A DNA stretch of 64,000 nucleotides, taken from assembly GCA_963749575.1 (NCBI GenBank), contig CAVVNM010000022.1:248001-312000 (forward strand). The letters run 5' to 3'. Positions 1 to 7,953 of the stretch are shown in pieces. The stretch's first letter is position 1, and the number at the start of each line of letters is the position of its first letter. This DNA comes from JAMXLO01 sp963749575 (lineage in GTDB: Bacteria > Pseudomonadota > Alphaproteobacteria > Acetobacterales > Acetobacteraceae). The translations under genes were made by a program, and so were the position numbers. The notes under the pieces were generated by a model. The model searched no databases and was not told the origin of the DNA. It was given only the letters and a program-made list of their open reading frames with translations.

Positions 1-1561
1 TGGTCTGCTCGATGCCGCGCTGGATCGCCGCCTTGATCTGGCCGGGGTCCGTGACGCGCTCACCGTAACCGCCGAACGCCTTCGCCATGTCGGCGTAGTT
101 GCCGGAGATGTCGGTGGACCGGTACTTCTCGGTTGACACCGGCATCACCTTCAGCTCGATCGCCATCGAGAAGTTGTTCATCAGGCAGGACAGGATGGGG
201 ATGCGCTCGCGCGCCGCGGTCTCGAAGTCCATACCGGTGAACCCGATCGCCGCGTCACCCCAGAAGTTGATGCAGGTCTTGTTCGGATGCACCAGCTTGG
301 CACCCATCGCCAGCCCAAGCCCCATGCCGAGCTGCGTCGTCTTGCCCCAGCCGATATACGACATCGGCTCGGTCGAGACCCAGAACGGCGAGATCTGATC
401 GCGCGGGCTGCCGGCGTCGTGGGTAATAATGGTGTTCTTCGGGTCGGTCCCCGCCATCAGTTCCCAGATCACCCGATACGGGCTTATCGGCGCTTCGTTC
501 GAATTCAGCAGCGGCTTCCACTGCGCCATCCACTCCTCGCGCACCGCGGTGATTTCCGCCACCACGTCCTTTGGATCGCGATTGGACTTGATGGTCTGCT
601 TCAGTTCGCCGATCAGTGCTGCGAGCACCAGTGACGCGTCGCCGAGCAGGCCCACGGTTGCCACCACATCCTTGTTCAGATGATCCGGATCGAGGGTGGC
701 GTGGATGAACTTCTTGCCCTTGGAGAACTTGATGCCGAAGTTGGTCTCGGTGAACGAGCAGCCGATGCCGATGATCAGATCGGACTTCTCGACGAAGTGG
801 TGCACCGGCTTCGGCACCGCGTTGCCGCCCGAGCCGAGCGACAGCGGATGGTTCTCCGGGAACGAGCTCTTGCCGCCGAGGCTGGTGGTGACCGGCGCGC
901 CCAGCAGTTCGGCGAATTCGCGAAGCTGCGGCCAGGCTTCCGACCAGTGGACGCCGGTGCCGGCGTAGATCACCGGCCGCTTCGCCGCGAGGATCGCCGC
1001 CGCCGCCTTGCGTACATCGGCCGGATCGGGCGCCGTGCGGACATGGGTCACCGGCGTATATTCGAGCTCGCCGATCTCCGCGCCCCACAGGTCGGTGGGG
1101 ATTTCCACGATGCACGGTCCGCTGCGGCCGTTGCGGAGCCGGCTCATAGCGCGACGCATCACGCTGGCCAGCTCGCCCGGCACCACCAGCGGCTCGGCCG
1201 ACTTCGAGACGCCGCGCATCTCGCGCACCGCGCTGTAGTTCGGGTCGATATGCGCGATGCGCTGCGGATAGCCCTGCGGGATCACCAGCACCGGCACCAA
1301 CTCGCTGAACGCCTGGGCAACACCGCCATAGGCATTCTCGGTGCCCGGCCCGTGCTGCATGCAGAACGCACCGATCTTGCGGCCCGAGGTGACGCGCGAG
1401 ATCGCATCGGCCATGTGCAGGCCGATACGCTCCTGCCGAACGATGATCGGCCGGATATCGGCGGCGGCCGCATATTCCAACAGATGGTTGACGGGGTAGC
1501 CGCAGAGGATCTCGATCCCCTCGCGCTTCATGATTTCGGCAACAGCCTCGCCAACCTTCAT
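1..1561 (-). CDS. Thiamine-diphosphate-dependent enzyme, acetolactate synthase-like (partial, C-terminus off the window)
   Basis: The minus-strand frame is open from the ATG at 1561 to the window edge (520 codons), so the last few dozen residues are missing. GGAGAA lies just upstream of the start. The N-terminal domain has the TPP-activating glutamate in VRQERIG (residue 44). The C-terminal pyrophosphate-binding domain shows GDAAIGF followed by a conserved NN, the usual GDG...NN motif with Ala replacing Gly. This is the three-domain fold of acetolactate synthase, oxalyl-CoA decarboxylase and related carboligases. The substrate cannot be told from sequence. It is not paired with an ilvN-like small subunit, so biosynthetic acetolactate synthase is less likely than a catabolic role. 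A long frame on the same strand at 255-1763 is an Arg-rich shadow. Confidence 0.85.
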   Translation of the reverse strand, partial: MKVGEAVAEIMKREGIEILCGYPVNHLLEYAAAADIRPIIVRQERIGLHMADAISRVTSGRKIGAFCMQHGPGTENAYGGVAQAFSELVPVLVIPQGYPQRIAHIDPNYSAVREMRGVSKSAEPLVVPGELASVMRRAMSRLRNGRSGPCIVEIPTDLWGAEIGELEYTPVTHVRTAPDPADVRKAAAAILAAKRPVIYAGTGVHWSEAWPQLREFAELLGAPVTTSLGGKSSFPENHPLSLGSGGNAVPKPVHHFVEKSDLIIGIGCSFTETNFGIKFSKGKKFIHATLDPDHLNKDVVATVGLLGDASLVLAALIGELKQTIKSNRDPKDVVAEITAVREEWMAQWKPLLNSNEAPISPYRVIWELMAGTDPKNTIITHDAGSPRDQISPFWVSTEPMSYIGWGKTTQLGMGLGLAMGAKLVHPNKTCINFWGDAAIGFTGMDFETAARERIPILSCLMNNFSMAIELKVMPVSTEKYRSTDISGNYADMAKAFGGYGERVTDPGQIKAAIQRGIEQT

Positions 1562-1726
1562 CTGGACTTCTCCCCACCGGTAGGTGTGCCGGGAGGGTAG
1601 GCCGGGGGTCTGCGGGAGGCAACCGGTGCTGGCGCGCGGGACGCAGACACGCGGTCAGGGATTGCGGTTCCGCCGTTCGGCCCGTCCTGTGATAGCCAGC
1701 TTGGTCAGGACGCCGGATGGCCGGAC

Positions 1727-2227
1727 ATGCAATATCAAAGCGCTCGAAAAGGGATATCCCCACAGGACCTGGCGCAGGACCGCGCCTTCTGGCGCGACCT
1801 GCTGGCGCGGCGCGCCGGTTCGCGCGGCCTGCCGGCGCATAGCGCGGGAGGTTATCGGAACCGCCGGTTCGCGATCATCCGCAATGCCGCGTGGATCACC
1901 TTGTATCGCGCGAGGCTGCCGTTCCCGCAGGTGGGCGTGTTCCTCCGCTGCACCGGCCTTGCCGGCGAGGCATTCTTCACGCTCGCCGATGGCGCGCGTG
2001 CGGCGATCGAGCCGCGGCTGCGGGCGGCGATCGGTCCGGATGCGGTGATGGAATGGGGCACCTCCCACCACCCGGGGATGATCGACATCGCGGCGATCCT
2101 GGCGGCACCGCTGCCCTGGGACGACCGCGCGGCCGGACAGCACATGGCGTGGCTGCTTCCGGTCGGCGCGGCGTGGTGGCGTTGCTTCGCGTCGCTGGCG
2201 GGTGGTGCCGAGACGGCGAGGACCTAG
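1727..2227 (+). CDS. DUF4268-like hypothetical protein (166 aa)
   Basis: This is a free-standing ORF with natural composition: Trp and Phe are spread along its length and it has no Arg-rich shadow character. Its pattern resembles DUF4268: an N-terminal FW helix, a strand-rich middle (RNAAWITLYRARL), a segment on an AIEPRLRAAIG-like helix followed by a Trp, and a Trp-rich end (AWWRCFASL). DUF4268 often sits at the C-terminus of nuclease-like proteins, but here it stands alone. Function is unknown. The ribosome-binding site is weak. The family assignment is from pattern memory and would need a profile search. Confidence 0.55.
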   Translation: MQYQSARKGISPQDLAQDRAFWRDLLARRAGSRGLPAHSAGGYRNRRFAIIRNAAWITLYRARLPFPQVGVFLRCTGLAGEAFFTLADGARAAIEPRLRAAIGPDAVMEWGTSHHPGMIDIAAILAAPLPWDDRAAGQHMAWLLPVGAAWWRCFASLAGGAETART

Positions 2228-2285
2228 CCTATTCTGTGTGTGCGAGATGCCGGCCAACGGGTATCGCTCACTGGCATCGGACGCA

Positions 2286-3053
2286 TCAGGCTGTCTTGGA
2301 CCTGAGCTCGTCGAGCTGCAGCCGTGCGCCGGCGATCATGCACGACAGATCGGACGTCAGCATCACCATGTCGAAGCCGCGCTTCACTGCGCCAGCCGCG
2401 AACGCCGCACTCGCGCAGTGCATGACGCACTTGATGCCGTGCTTATGCGCTGTCTCCCGGATCTTGTCGCAGGTGGCGATATGGAGCGGGTCGGGGTTGT
2501 CGCCGCGCGGGGCCAGCCCCAGTGCGAACGACAAATCGGCCGGCCCGATGTAGACGGCGTCAAGGCCTGGCGTGGCGCAGATGCCATCGAGGTTGGCGAG
2601 GCCCTCCTTGGTCTCGATCATCGCCATGATGACGATCTCGTCGTTGGCGTTGGCCACATAGTCGGCACCGCCGTAGTGCATGGCGCGGACGGGTCCATTC
2701 GATCGCATGCCGACGGGCGGATAGCGGCACGCGGCCACCGCCTTGGCTGCTTCCGCGGCGGTATTGACCAGCGGCACAATGATGCCGTAGGCGCCGAGGT
2801 CCAGGGCCTTCATGATGGCCGCCGGCTCGTTCCAGGCAACCCGCACGACCGGAACCGTGTCGGTCTGCGAAATCGCCTGCAGCAACGGCCCAACGTCGTT
2901 CATTTCAGCGGTGCCGTGCTGCAGATCCACGCACAGGGCATCGAAGCCCTGACGCGCCATGACCTCGGCCGTGAACCCATGGGACACGGATAGCCAGCCC
3001 AACGTCACATGGTGACCGGCTCGCCACATCTGCTTGATCCTGTTCGGCCGCAT
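2286..3053 (-). CDS. HpcH/HpaI family class II aldolase (255 aa)
   Basis: The full-length TIM-barrel protein matches the family length of about 250-260 residues. Visible motifs are CVDLQHGTAE near residue 42, the metal-ligand glutamate in MIETKEGL, and the second ligand in GPADLSFALG. The family splits 2-keto-4-hydroxy acids (for example hydroxy-oxo-heptanedioate) into pyruvate or a related acid plus an aldehyde, using a divalent metal. It is convergent with the DUF4268-like gene and divergent from the dioxygenase gene at 3232. A broad catabolic role is likely; the exact substrate is not deducible. Confidence 0.9.
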   Translation of the reverse strand: MRPNRIKQMWRAGHHVTLGWLSVSHGFTAEVMARQGFDALCVDLQHGTAEMNDVGPLLQAISQTDTVPVVRVAWNEPAAIMKALDLGAYGIIVPLVNTAAEAAKAVAACRYPPVGMRSNGPVRAMHYGGADYVANANDEIVIMAMIETKEGLANLDGICATPGLDAVYIGPADLSFALGLAPRGDNPDPLHIATCDKIRETAHKHGIKCVMHCASAAFAAGAVKRGFDMVMLTSDLSCMIAGARLQLDELRSKTA

Positions 3054-3231
3054 GGGTCACACCCCTGGCGTTGTTCACTGATCCCTCGCCTATACATCAA
3101 GTGGGCCCAGACCCAACAGTCGCGTCACCTGGGGCCATTTGGGTAACGGAGAGCGAACCGGCTCAACCCGTTGCGGCTTGTCAGCGGTCAGGAACCTGCA
3201 CACGATGCCGCGGAAGGGCGGGAGGAAAACC

Positions 3232-4251
3232 TTGTTTCACTACGAACCATTCGCGGATTCGACCGAACACCTGAACGACGGGGAAACCCTGCGGGCTCGA
3301 CTGGCCGCGGACGGTTATCTGTTCCTGCGGGGCCTGTTGCCACGACAGGCGATCCTCGATGTGCGTGCCAGGCTGCTGAGCAAGGCAGCGGAAGGCGGGT
3401 GGCTGGCCCCGGACTCGCCCGCCGCCGCCGGCGTCGGCAATTCCGCCGCCGCCTGCAAGGACCCCGAGCCGCGCTACATGTCGGTGTTTCGCGGCCTCTG
3501 GTCGGATCAGGCGTTGCATCGCTTGCGTATCGATCCCAGCGTGACCGCGCTGTTCGACCGGATTTTCGGTGAGCGCGCGCTGGCGCATCCGATGTTTGTC
3601 CAACGCAACATTTTTCCGCAGGCGGATGGTTTCGACTTCACCACCGGCATTCATCAGGATCGCGTGCACATCGGCGGCGCGACCAGCTACGCGATGTGGA
3701 TGCCGCTGGGGGACTGCCCACGCGAGATGGGCACCCTGGCGGTCGCCGCCGGGTCCCACGTCGCGGGCATTCTGCCGACCAAGGTCGGTTCGGGTGCGGG
3801 AGGCATGGATATCGCCGTGCCGATCCCGGGCACCTGGGTCACCGGCGATTTTTTGGCGGGCGACGCCCTGATCTTCCAGGACGTGACGGTGCACAAGGCG
3901 CTGCCGAACCGGACCCGGTCGATCCGGATGTCGTTCGACGCGCGCTATCAGAAACTCAGCGAGCCGATGGCGGATGTGAACCTGCTGCCCTACGCCGGCT
4001 GCGGTTCCTGGGACGAGGTCTACGCCGGTTGGTCGAGCCCTGAGGGGCAGTACTACTGGAACGACCTGTCGATCACGATCGTGCCGCTGGACCGGTCACA
4101 TTACGAGCGACGTGACGCCATGGCGTTCGAGATGGCTGAAGCCGGCGACCGCGGGGCGAGGGACGCGATCCTGCGAATTTTCCAGCGTGATCCGCTGCCC
4201 GAGAAGCGCGAGCGTGCGGAGAAGCTCTTGGCACGCCTGGACGCAGGCTGA
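3232..4251 (+). CDS. Phytanoyl-CoA dioxygenase (PhyH) family Fe(II)/2-oxoglutarate oxygenase
   Basis: The reading frame is open from 3139, but the best start is the TTG at 3232, which has GGAGG six bases upstream. An ATG at 3205 is the other choice. The protein has the cupin-like core of the PhyH family: the iron ligands H-x-D in GIHQDRVHIGG, the distal His in VTVHKALPNRTRS and the 2-oxoglutarate-binding Arg a few residues later. Family members hydroxylate small molecules, lipids or natural products in the cytoplasm. Its neighbour on the opposite strand is an aldolase, which suggests catabolism of a hydroxylated or keto acid, but this is inference. Substrate unknown. Confidence 0.85.
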   Translation: MFHYEPFADSTEHLNDGETLRARLAADGYLFLRGLLPRQAILDVRARLLSKAAEGGWLAPDSPAAAGVGNSAAACKDPEPRYMSVFRGLWSDQALHRLRIDPSVTALFDRIFGERALAHPMFVQRNIFPQADGFDFTTGIHQDRVHIGGATSYAMWMPLGDCPREMGTLAVAAGSHVAGILPTKVGSGAGGMDIAVPIPGTWVTGDFLAGDALIFQDVTVHKALPNRTRSIRMSFDARYQKLSEPMADVNLLPYAGCGSWDEVYAGWSSPEGQYYWNDLSITIVPLDRSHYERRDAMAFEMAEAGDRGARDAILRIFQRDPLPEKRERAEKLLARLDAG

Positions 4252-4283
4252 CGACAAGGCGGACGATCGGCTTCCGTGATCGT

Positions 4284-4313
4284 TTGATCAACTTTCGAAA
4301 TGACCGGTAGGAT
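4284..4313 (+). promoter_or_regulatory. Possible sigma70-type promoter for the 4342-5366 gene pair
   Basis: TTGATC (4284-4289) and TAGGAT (4308-4313) are separated by 18 bases, each matching four of six consensus positions. It lies 28 bases upstream of the GTG start at 4342. The match is modest, and AT content rises locally. Confidence 0.3.
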
Positions 4314-4341
4314 TTGATGCGAGAAAAAGGACATCGAATAG

Positions 4342-4659
4342 GTGCCGCAGGATCCCTTCCACCGCGTCGAAAACTCGACGACACAGACCAAAGCGATCGC
4401 GAAGATGCAGGAACTGTCTCGTGAAATATGGGGTCGACCAGCTAGGGGGAGCGGGCAGCCATCCGTGAAAGCCTATCCTGGAAGCCTGCCCAATCGGCGC
4501 GGGGTCGAGTTCACAACTGACATAGAGCCGATGCCGGGCAGCGCACCGAATGAGGCCAGGTGGTATTGGGAATGGTGCGCCGGCGTCGAGTTGAGGCAGA
4601 AGAACGGCGAAGATTATGCCTGCATCGGCGTGACCAACTTCAACAACATGCAGCCATGA
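4342..4659 (+). CDS. Hypothetical protein (105 aa), first gene of a coupled pair
   Basis: The likely start is a GTG at 4342; an in-frame ATG at codon 22 is an alternative. Codon use is less GC-biased than in nearby genes. No family is recognised. The C-terminal half is rich in Trp and aromatic residues (ARWYWEWCAG) and looks like a folded domain. Its stop codon overlaps the start of the next gene in an ATGA arrangement, so the two are probably translationally coupled and may act together. Confidence 0.6.
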   Translation: MPQDPFHRVENSTTQTKAIAKMQELSREIWGRPARGSGQPSVKAYPGSLPNRRGVEFTTDIEPMPGSAPNEARWYWEWCAGVELRQKNGEDYACIGVTNFNNMQP

Positions 4660-5366
4660 CGGTCCGTGCCCTAAAGTTTGAACCGGATATCGACGTTGTC
4701 CCGCAGGCGATCATCTGGCGCTCACTGCGGTACTGCACGCTTGTCATCCGCGAAGGACACGACGACCTTGACAAATACCAAGGCGCAAGCTTCGCGATTG
4801 GCAATGATATAACTTTCGATTTGCGGGTCTATCAGGGGCATATCTATGCGGACGTTACGGTAACGCTCTATCTTCCCGAGGACGTGCGGGACGAGAAGCG
4901 CGTGTCGGAGATCGTGTCTCTCGTCATACAAGAGATGGCAATCCCGGTTTCCGCTATCGCGTGGCGGCGTGGCCAGAAATTCCAGTTCGGCAAACTGGGG
5001 CGGTCGCCGCAAGACCGCTTGCTCGAGAACGAGGCCCGCGTTCTTGTCCTCAAAATCGCAGCGAGCCAACCCGAGCGTTCCGTTACCATCGGTAAACTGC
5101 GGGAGGAAGTTCCGAGGTATTTCGACCTTTCCGCGGCTGATAAAGCGCGGTCGCCTTCGCGGAACGAGGCGCTTTGGCAGATTGTCATCCGCAATACAAT
5201 TTCCTCCCACAAGACCGGCACGCAGACGATATTCGGGCGAGGCTGGGCAAAGAAAATTCCCAACGGCCTGAAGGTAACTCGCAGCGGGATGAATTACTTG
5301 AACAGCATCGGGTTTTTGGACTCAGCCGGATCTGATCTGCCGGATGACGAAAAACGAGCCTTATAG
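4656..5366 (+). CDS. Hypothetical protein with a C-terminal winged-helix-like region (236 aa)
   Basis: Translation starts at the ATG of the ATGA overlap at 4656. The N-terminal half (about residues 1-110) is beta-rich and unknown. Residues 125-230 look like a winged helix: a helix ending in VTIGKLREEVPRYFDLS, a basic loop (DKARSPSRNEALW), then a wing followed by LKVTRSGMNYLNSIGFLD. The pattern recalls the N-terminal DNA-binding domain of Mrr-type restriction enzymes, but no nuclease domain is present. The 3' end overlaps the convergent methyltransferase gene by 73 bases. A role in DNA recognition linked to the methyltransferase is inference. Confidence 0.65.
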   Translation: MTVRALKFEPDIDVVPQAIIWRSLRYCTLVIREGHDDLDKYQGASFAIGNDITFDLRVYQGHIYADVTVTLYLPEDVRDEKRVSEIVSLVIQEMAIPVSAIAWRRGQKFQFGKLGRSPQDRLLENEARVLVLKIAASQPERSVTIGKLREEVPRYFDLSAADKARSPSRNEALWQIVIRNTISSHKTGTQTIFGRGWAKKIPNGLKVTRSGMNYLNSIGFLDSAGSDLPDDEKRAL

Positions 5367-5941
5367 CCGAGTGGCAGCCATTTCAGCTCAGTTCCCCGGT
5401 TGCCACTCTTCTTGTCCCACACGAACCAAGCATAAGCGGTTGTGCCGGTCCCCTTCACAACCGCACCAGCCGGATAGAACGTGATTCGCTCGCTGAATAC
5501 CCAGACGCGGGCAGGAGGCGCCTTCGCGAAGATCGTGCGCTGACGGTTAGCACCCTCAAGGAACGCCAGGCGCAGCAGCAAGCATAGCTTGTGCGTCGCT
5601 TGACGTAGCCCAGCTTCGACGAATCCCTCGGCGCTGTTGTAGGGTGGGTTTGTGACGATATTCTCGACGGTGTGCGACTCCTTCATAAAATCGAGGCCGA
5701 TCTCGCCATAGCCTCGGTCGTAAAGGTCGCTTGCGTCGACTGGAAGGTTGGTATCTCGCAGCACGCGAACCATCGTTCCATCGCCGCATGCCGGTTCCCA
5801 GATCCGCCCCTCGAAGCGCTCATTGTCGATAAGAGCATAAGTCGCCCAATCCGGGGTCGGATAAAAATCCGGCCCTTCGAGGTCCGCGAATCGCTTGATG
5901 GTCGGCTTGAAGCCACCGTTGAGATTGTAGGTCGAATCCAT
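5294..5941 (-). CDS. Phage-type N6-adenine DNA methyltransferase (215 aa)
   Basis: The protein has the SAM-binding motif I (WEPACGDGTMVRVL, about residue 48) and catalytic motif IV NPPYNSAEGF (about residue 98), the order and spacing of Dam-like amino-methyltransferases. A FYPTPDWAT sequence near the N-terminus, seen in many phage and island methyltransferases, precedes motif I. It would methylate adenine in a short DNA site. No restriction endonuclease is recognisable beside it, so it may be an orphan enzyme or part of an unrecognised system with the two convergent genes. It overlaps the 3' end of the preceding gene by 73 bases on the other strand. Confidence 0.8.
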   Translation of the reverse strand: MDSTYNLNGGFKPTIKRFADLEGPDFYPTPDWATYALIDNERFEGRIWEPACGDGTMVRVLRDTNLPVDASDLYDRGYGEIGLDFMKESHTVENIVTNPPYNSAEGFVEAGLRQATHKLCLLLRLAFLEGANRQRTIFAKAPPARVWVFSERITFYPAGAVVKGTGTTAYAWFVWDKKSGNRGTELKWLPLGYKARFSSSGRSDPAESKNPMLFK

Positions 5942-6273
5942 CCAATGATTCTAGGTCATGGAGCACAAAAAGGGAATCGAAGTCAGATTGTCCCGCGAGG
6001 GGTCGCGAGCAGCAGGTCGGGACATCGACACCGCGCGGCCCTTTTTTCCGTCGGTCACGCCCAGGGAACCGGTCCGCTTTCGGCAACTCCGGCCGGGCGC
6101 AACCGAGGCTGAATGTCGATTTTCCCATTGGGACATCCGAAAGCGGCTTGGCAGAAACCACCCACTGCACCGCGGCCGACTAGCGCAGGCACTGGCCTTA
6201 TAGGACTGCCAGCCTAGGAATCTAAGAAATTATACCTTGACACAGCGCGCCTCCCTGTGTTCTCCTTCCGTTC
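5942..6273. other. Intergenic stretch with no convincing gene
   Basis: Several short frames exist on both strands (for example 5958-6203 plus) but they are Arg-rich and show no recognisable protein. An AT-rich patch sits at about 6222-6240 just before the next gene. I see no clear terminator or repeat. Confidence 0.4.
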
Positions 6274-6942
6274 GTGTCCGCCCCGGCCGCCACCTCCGAC
6301 CTACCCCCACCAAGCCGCTTCGGCCGTCTGCTCACACTCGTCCGCAAGCTCATAGACTACGGCAAGCAGCTCGCCGCCACGCTGCGCCAACGCGTCGTCC
6401 CCGGCGACACCACCGACCTCGTGTGCACCTTCGGCACCGGTGACATCGCCCTGATCCTCGCCCGCATCGCCCAGGGCCTGCACCGCGCGGGCCTGCTCGA
6501 GGAAAAGATCGCCCGCGCCGCCACCCGCCTCGACGCCGAACCCCAGCCCAACCCCGCGCCATCGCCCCGCGCGCCCCGCGCCCTTCCGTGCGAGGCCGAC
6601 GCGCCATCGCCCCGCCAAACCCAGCCACAGCAGCCCGCCGACGCGGCCCCCCTGCTCGCCAACCTGCCCACCCCAGACCAGATCGCGGCCAAGGTCCGCC
6701 GTCAGCCGATCGGCGCCGTCCTCGCCGACATCTGCCGCGATCTCGGCATCCCGCCCAGCCATCCGCTGTGGGACGAGTTGCACCGTGCCATCAACCACTA
6801 CGGCGGCAATTACATCCGCCTGGTCATGGAGAGGCTCGATCGCGCCTTCCCGATCGCCCACATCATCGCCCGGCTCAAAGCCAAACCCGCCGCCCCGCCC
6901 GAGCCGGCCAGCACAGGTCCACCCCTCGCCGTTCCCGCCTAG
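6274..6942 (+). CDS. Hypothetical protein with Pro/Ala-rich linker (222 aa)
   Basis: The ORF starts at a GTG at 6274. Two probable helical domains flank a low-complexity Pro/Ala/Arg linker (about residues 90-130). The N-terminal part (RFGRLLTLVRKLIDYGKQLA) is helical and basic. The C-terminal part (residues 140-205, containing YGGNYIRLVMERLDRAFPI) looks like a compact helical domain. I do not recognise a family. I have a weak impression that similar proteins lie near transposons in related genomes. A 50-bp inverted repeat follows it. Confidence 0.5.
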   Translation: MSAPAATSDLPPPSRFGRLLTLVRKLIDYGKQLAATLRQRVVPGDTTDLVCTFGTGDIALILARIAQGLHRAGLLEEKIARAATRLDAEPQPNPAPSPRAPRALPCEADAPSPRQTQPQQPADAAPLLANLPTPDQIAAKVRRQPIGAVLADICRDLGIPPSHPLWDELHRAINHYGGNYIRLVMERLDRAFPIAHIIARLKAKPAAPPEPASTGPPLAVPA

Positions 6943-6997
6943 GCCGTTGTCATGATCGTGCGTGTCCTCGCACTGCCGCCGTCGCGTGTGCCTTAGG

Positions 6998-7170
6998 AAG
7001 CAAGAGGAAACGCAGATAAACGCCAATGCCGCAGATGAACGCGAATGTGCCGGCGCCGATCGGTCGGCCCACGCCAGCTTGTCGTCGGATTGACCATTGG
7101 CGCTGACGCGCCCTCCGTACCATTTGCGTTCATCTGCGGCATTGGCGTTTATCTGCGTTTCCTCTTGCTT
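6998..7170. repeat. Long inverted repeat, 50-bp arms, one mismatch
   Basis: The left arm 6998-7047 and right arm 7121-7170 are reverse complements with a single mismatch; the loop is 73 bases. Inside each arm the theme GCAGAT(A/G)AACGC is repeated, a motif of short dispersed repeats in several bacterial genomes. The right arm ends on the stop codon of the vapC gene that starts at 7594, so the hairpin could end transcripts or protect mRNA ends from either side. Confidence 0.9.
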
Positions 7171-7594
7171 ATCCCAGCAGCAGCGTCGGCACGCCCAGCA
7201 CCGGTCCAGCTTCTGCGAGACGCCGATCGAGCGTGTGCACCGTGGCACCATGCTCCGATGCGGTCGCCAGATGCAGCGCATCGCCGGCACGCAGCCCGAG
7301 CGTGTGCTGATCCAGGAACTTCGCCGCCATCCGGAACTGTCCACCGGTCACCGGCAGCACGGTGAAGGTCTCGGCGACCAGCTTATTGAACATCGCGAGC
7401 GCCGCCGCGCGCTGCTCCAGGCCGATCTGCCCGGTCCGCAACTTGATTGCCATCGCCGAGGACATCTCGGTGATGCTCCAATCGCTGATCAGAAGCTGCG
7501 CCGGATCCTGCTCCGCCAGCCACCCCTGAACGCGCGGCGTCGTCGCTTCGTTGGACAGTGCCGCGACGATCAACGACGTGTCGAGAAACAGCAT
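7169..7594 (-). CDS. vapC: VapC-type PIN-domain toxin (141 aa)
   Basis: The protein is a complete PIN domain with the expected acidic residues: D5 in LDTSLIV, E in SITEMSSA, D in GDALHLATA and D in LDRRLAE. Such toxins are Mg-dependent RNases that block translation when freed from their antitoxin. The gene follows its antitoxin with a one-base TGATG overlap, the usual coupled arrangement. It is the only one of the four toxins in this window that reads through intact. Confidence 0.9.
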   Translation of the reverse strand: MLFLDTSLIVAALSNEATTPRVQGWLAEQDPAQLLISDWSITEMSSAMAIKLRTGQIGLEQRAAALAMFNKLVAETFTVLPVTGGQFRMAAKFLDQHTLGLRAGDALHLATASEHGATVHTLDRRLAEAGPVLGVPTLLLG

Positions 7595-7836
7595 CAGTAG
7601 CGATCGCCATCCCGCATCGATCGCACCAGATCAGCGGCACCCTCGGTCTGTGGCGGCACGCTCGCCGTCAGCAACTGGAGCAGGCCCAGGTCGACCCGCT
7701 TGCGCGGTCGGGTCGCTGCCGTGAGCCGTGCGACCGCCTTGCCGCGCCGGGTAATCTCAATCGAATCCCCTGCCTCGACCCGGTCAACCAGCTCGCTCAG
7801 ACGTGCCTTGGCATCCGCCAGATTGACCGCATCCAT
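7594..7836 (-). CDS. Phd/YefM-type antitoxin (80 aa)
   Basis: The start is the ATG at 7836. The N-terminal Phd fold shows LADAKARLSELVDRV followed by a glycine turn and ITRRGKAVARL, which forms the DNA-binding dimer. The variable C-terminal tail would wrap the toxin. It precedes the PIN toxin with a one-base overlap. It probably represses its own promoter through the dyad at 7847-7864. The frame stays open further upstream but that extension is Arg-rich and antisense to the amidohydrolase gene. Confidence 0.85.
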   Translation of the reverse strand: MDAVNLADAKARLSELVDRVEAGDSIEITRRGKAVARLTAATRPRKRVDLGLLQLLTASVPPQTEGAADLVRSMRDGDRY

Positions 7837-7846
7837 CTCAAACTCA

Positions 7847-7864
7847 TGACTATATAGATGGTCA
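7847..7864 (-). promoter_or_regulatory. Candidate antitoxin operator (imperfect dyad)
   Basis: TGACTA-N6-TGGTCA lies 11 bases upstream of the antitoxin start. The half-sites are imperfect inverted copies of TGACYA. The same half-sites, spaced by three bases, occur upstream of the second Phd-type antitoxin at 48511-48525, which supports a regulatory role. Confidence 0.45.
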
Positions 7865-7953
7865 CATAGCCGGTCCGGCCATGCAATTCCACCCCCTCTG
7901 GACACGCACCCGCCGCTCTCGCCAAGCTCCCTGCAAAGCAAGGAGCGTCCCCA

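Noticed and set aside
255..1763. 502-codon minus-strand frame overlapping the TPP enzyme
   Set aside because: Same strand as the real gene but wrong frame; Arg-rich, and the true frame shows clear TPP-enzyme motifs.
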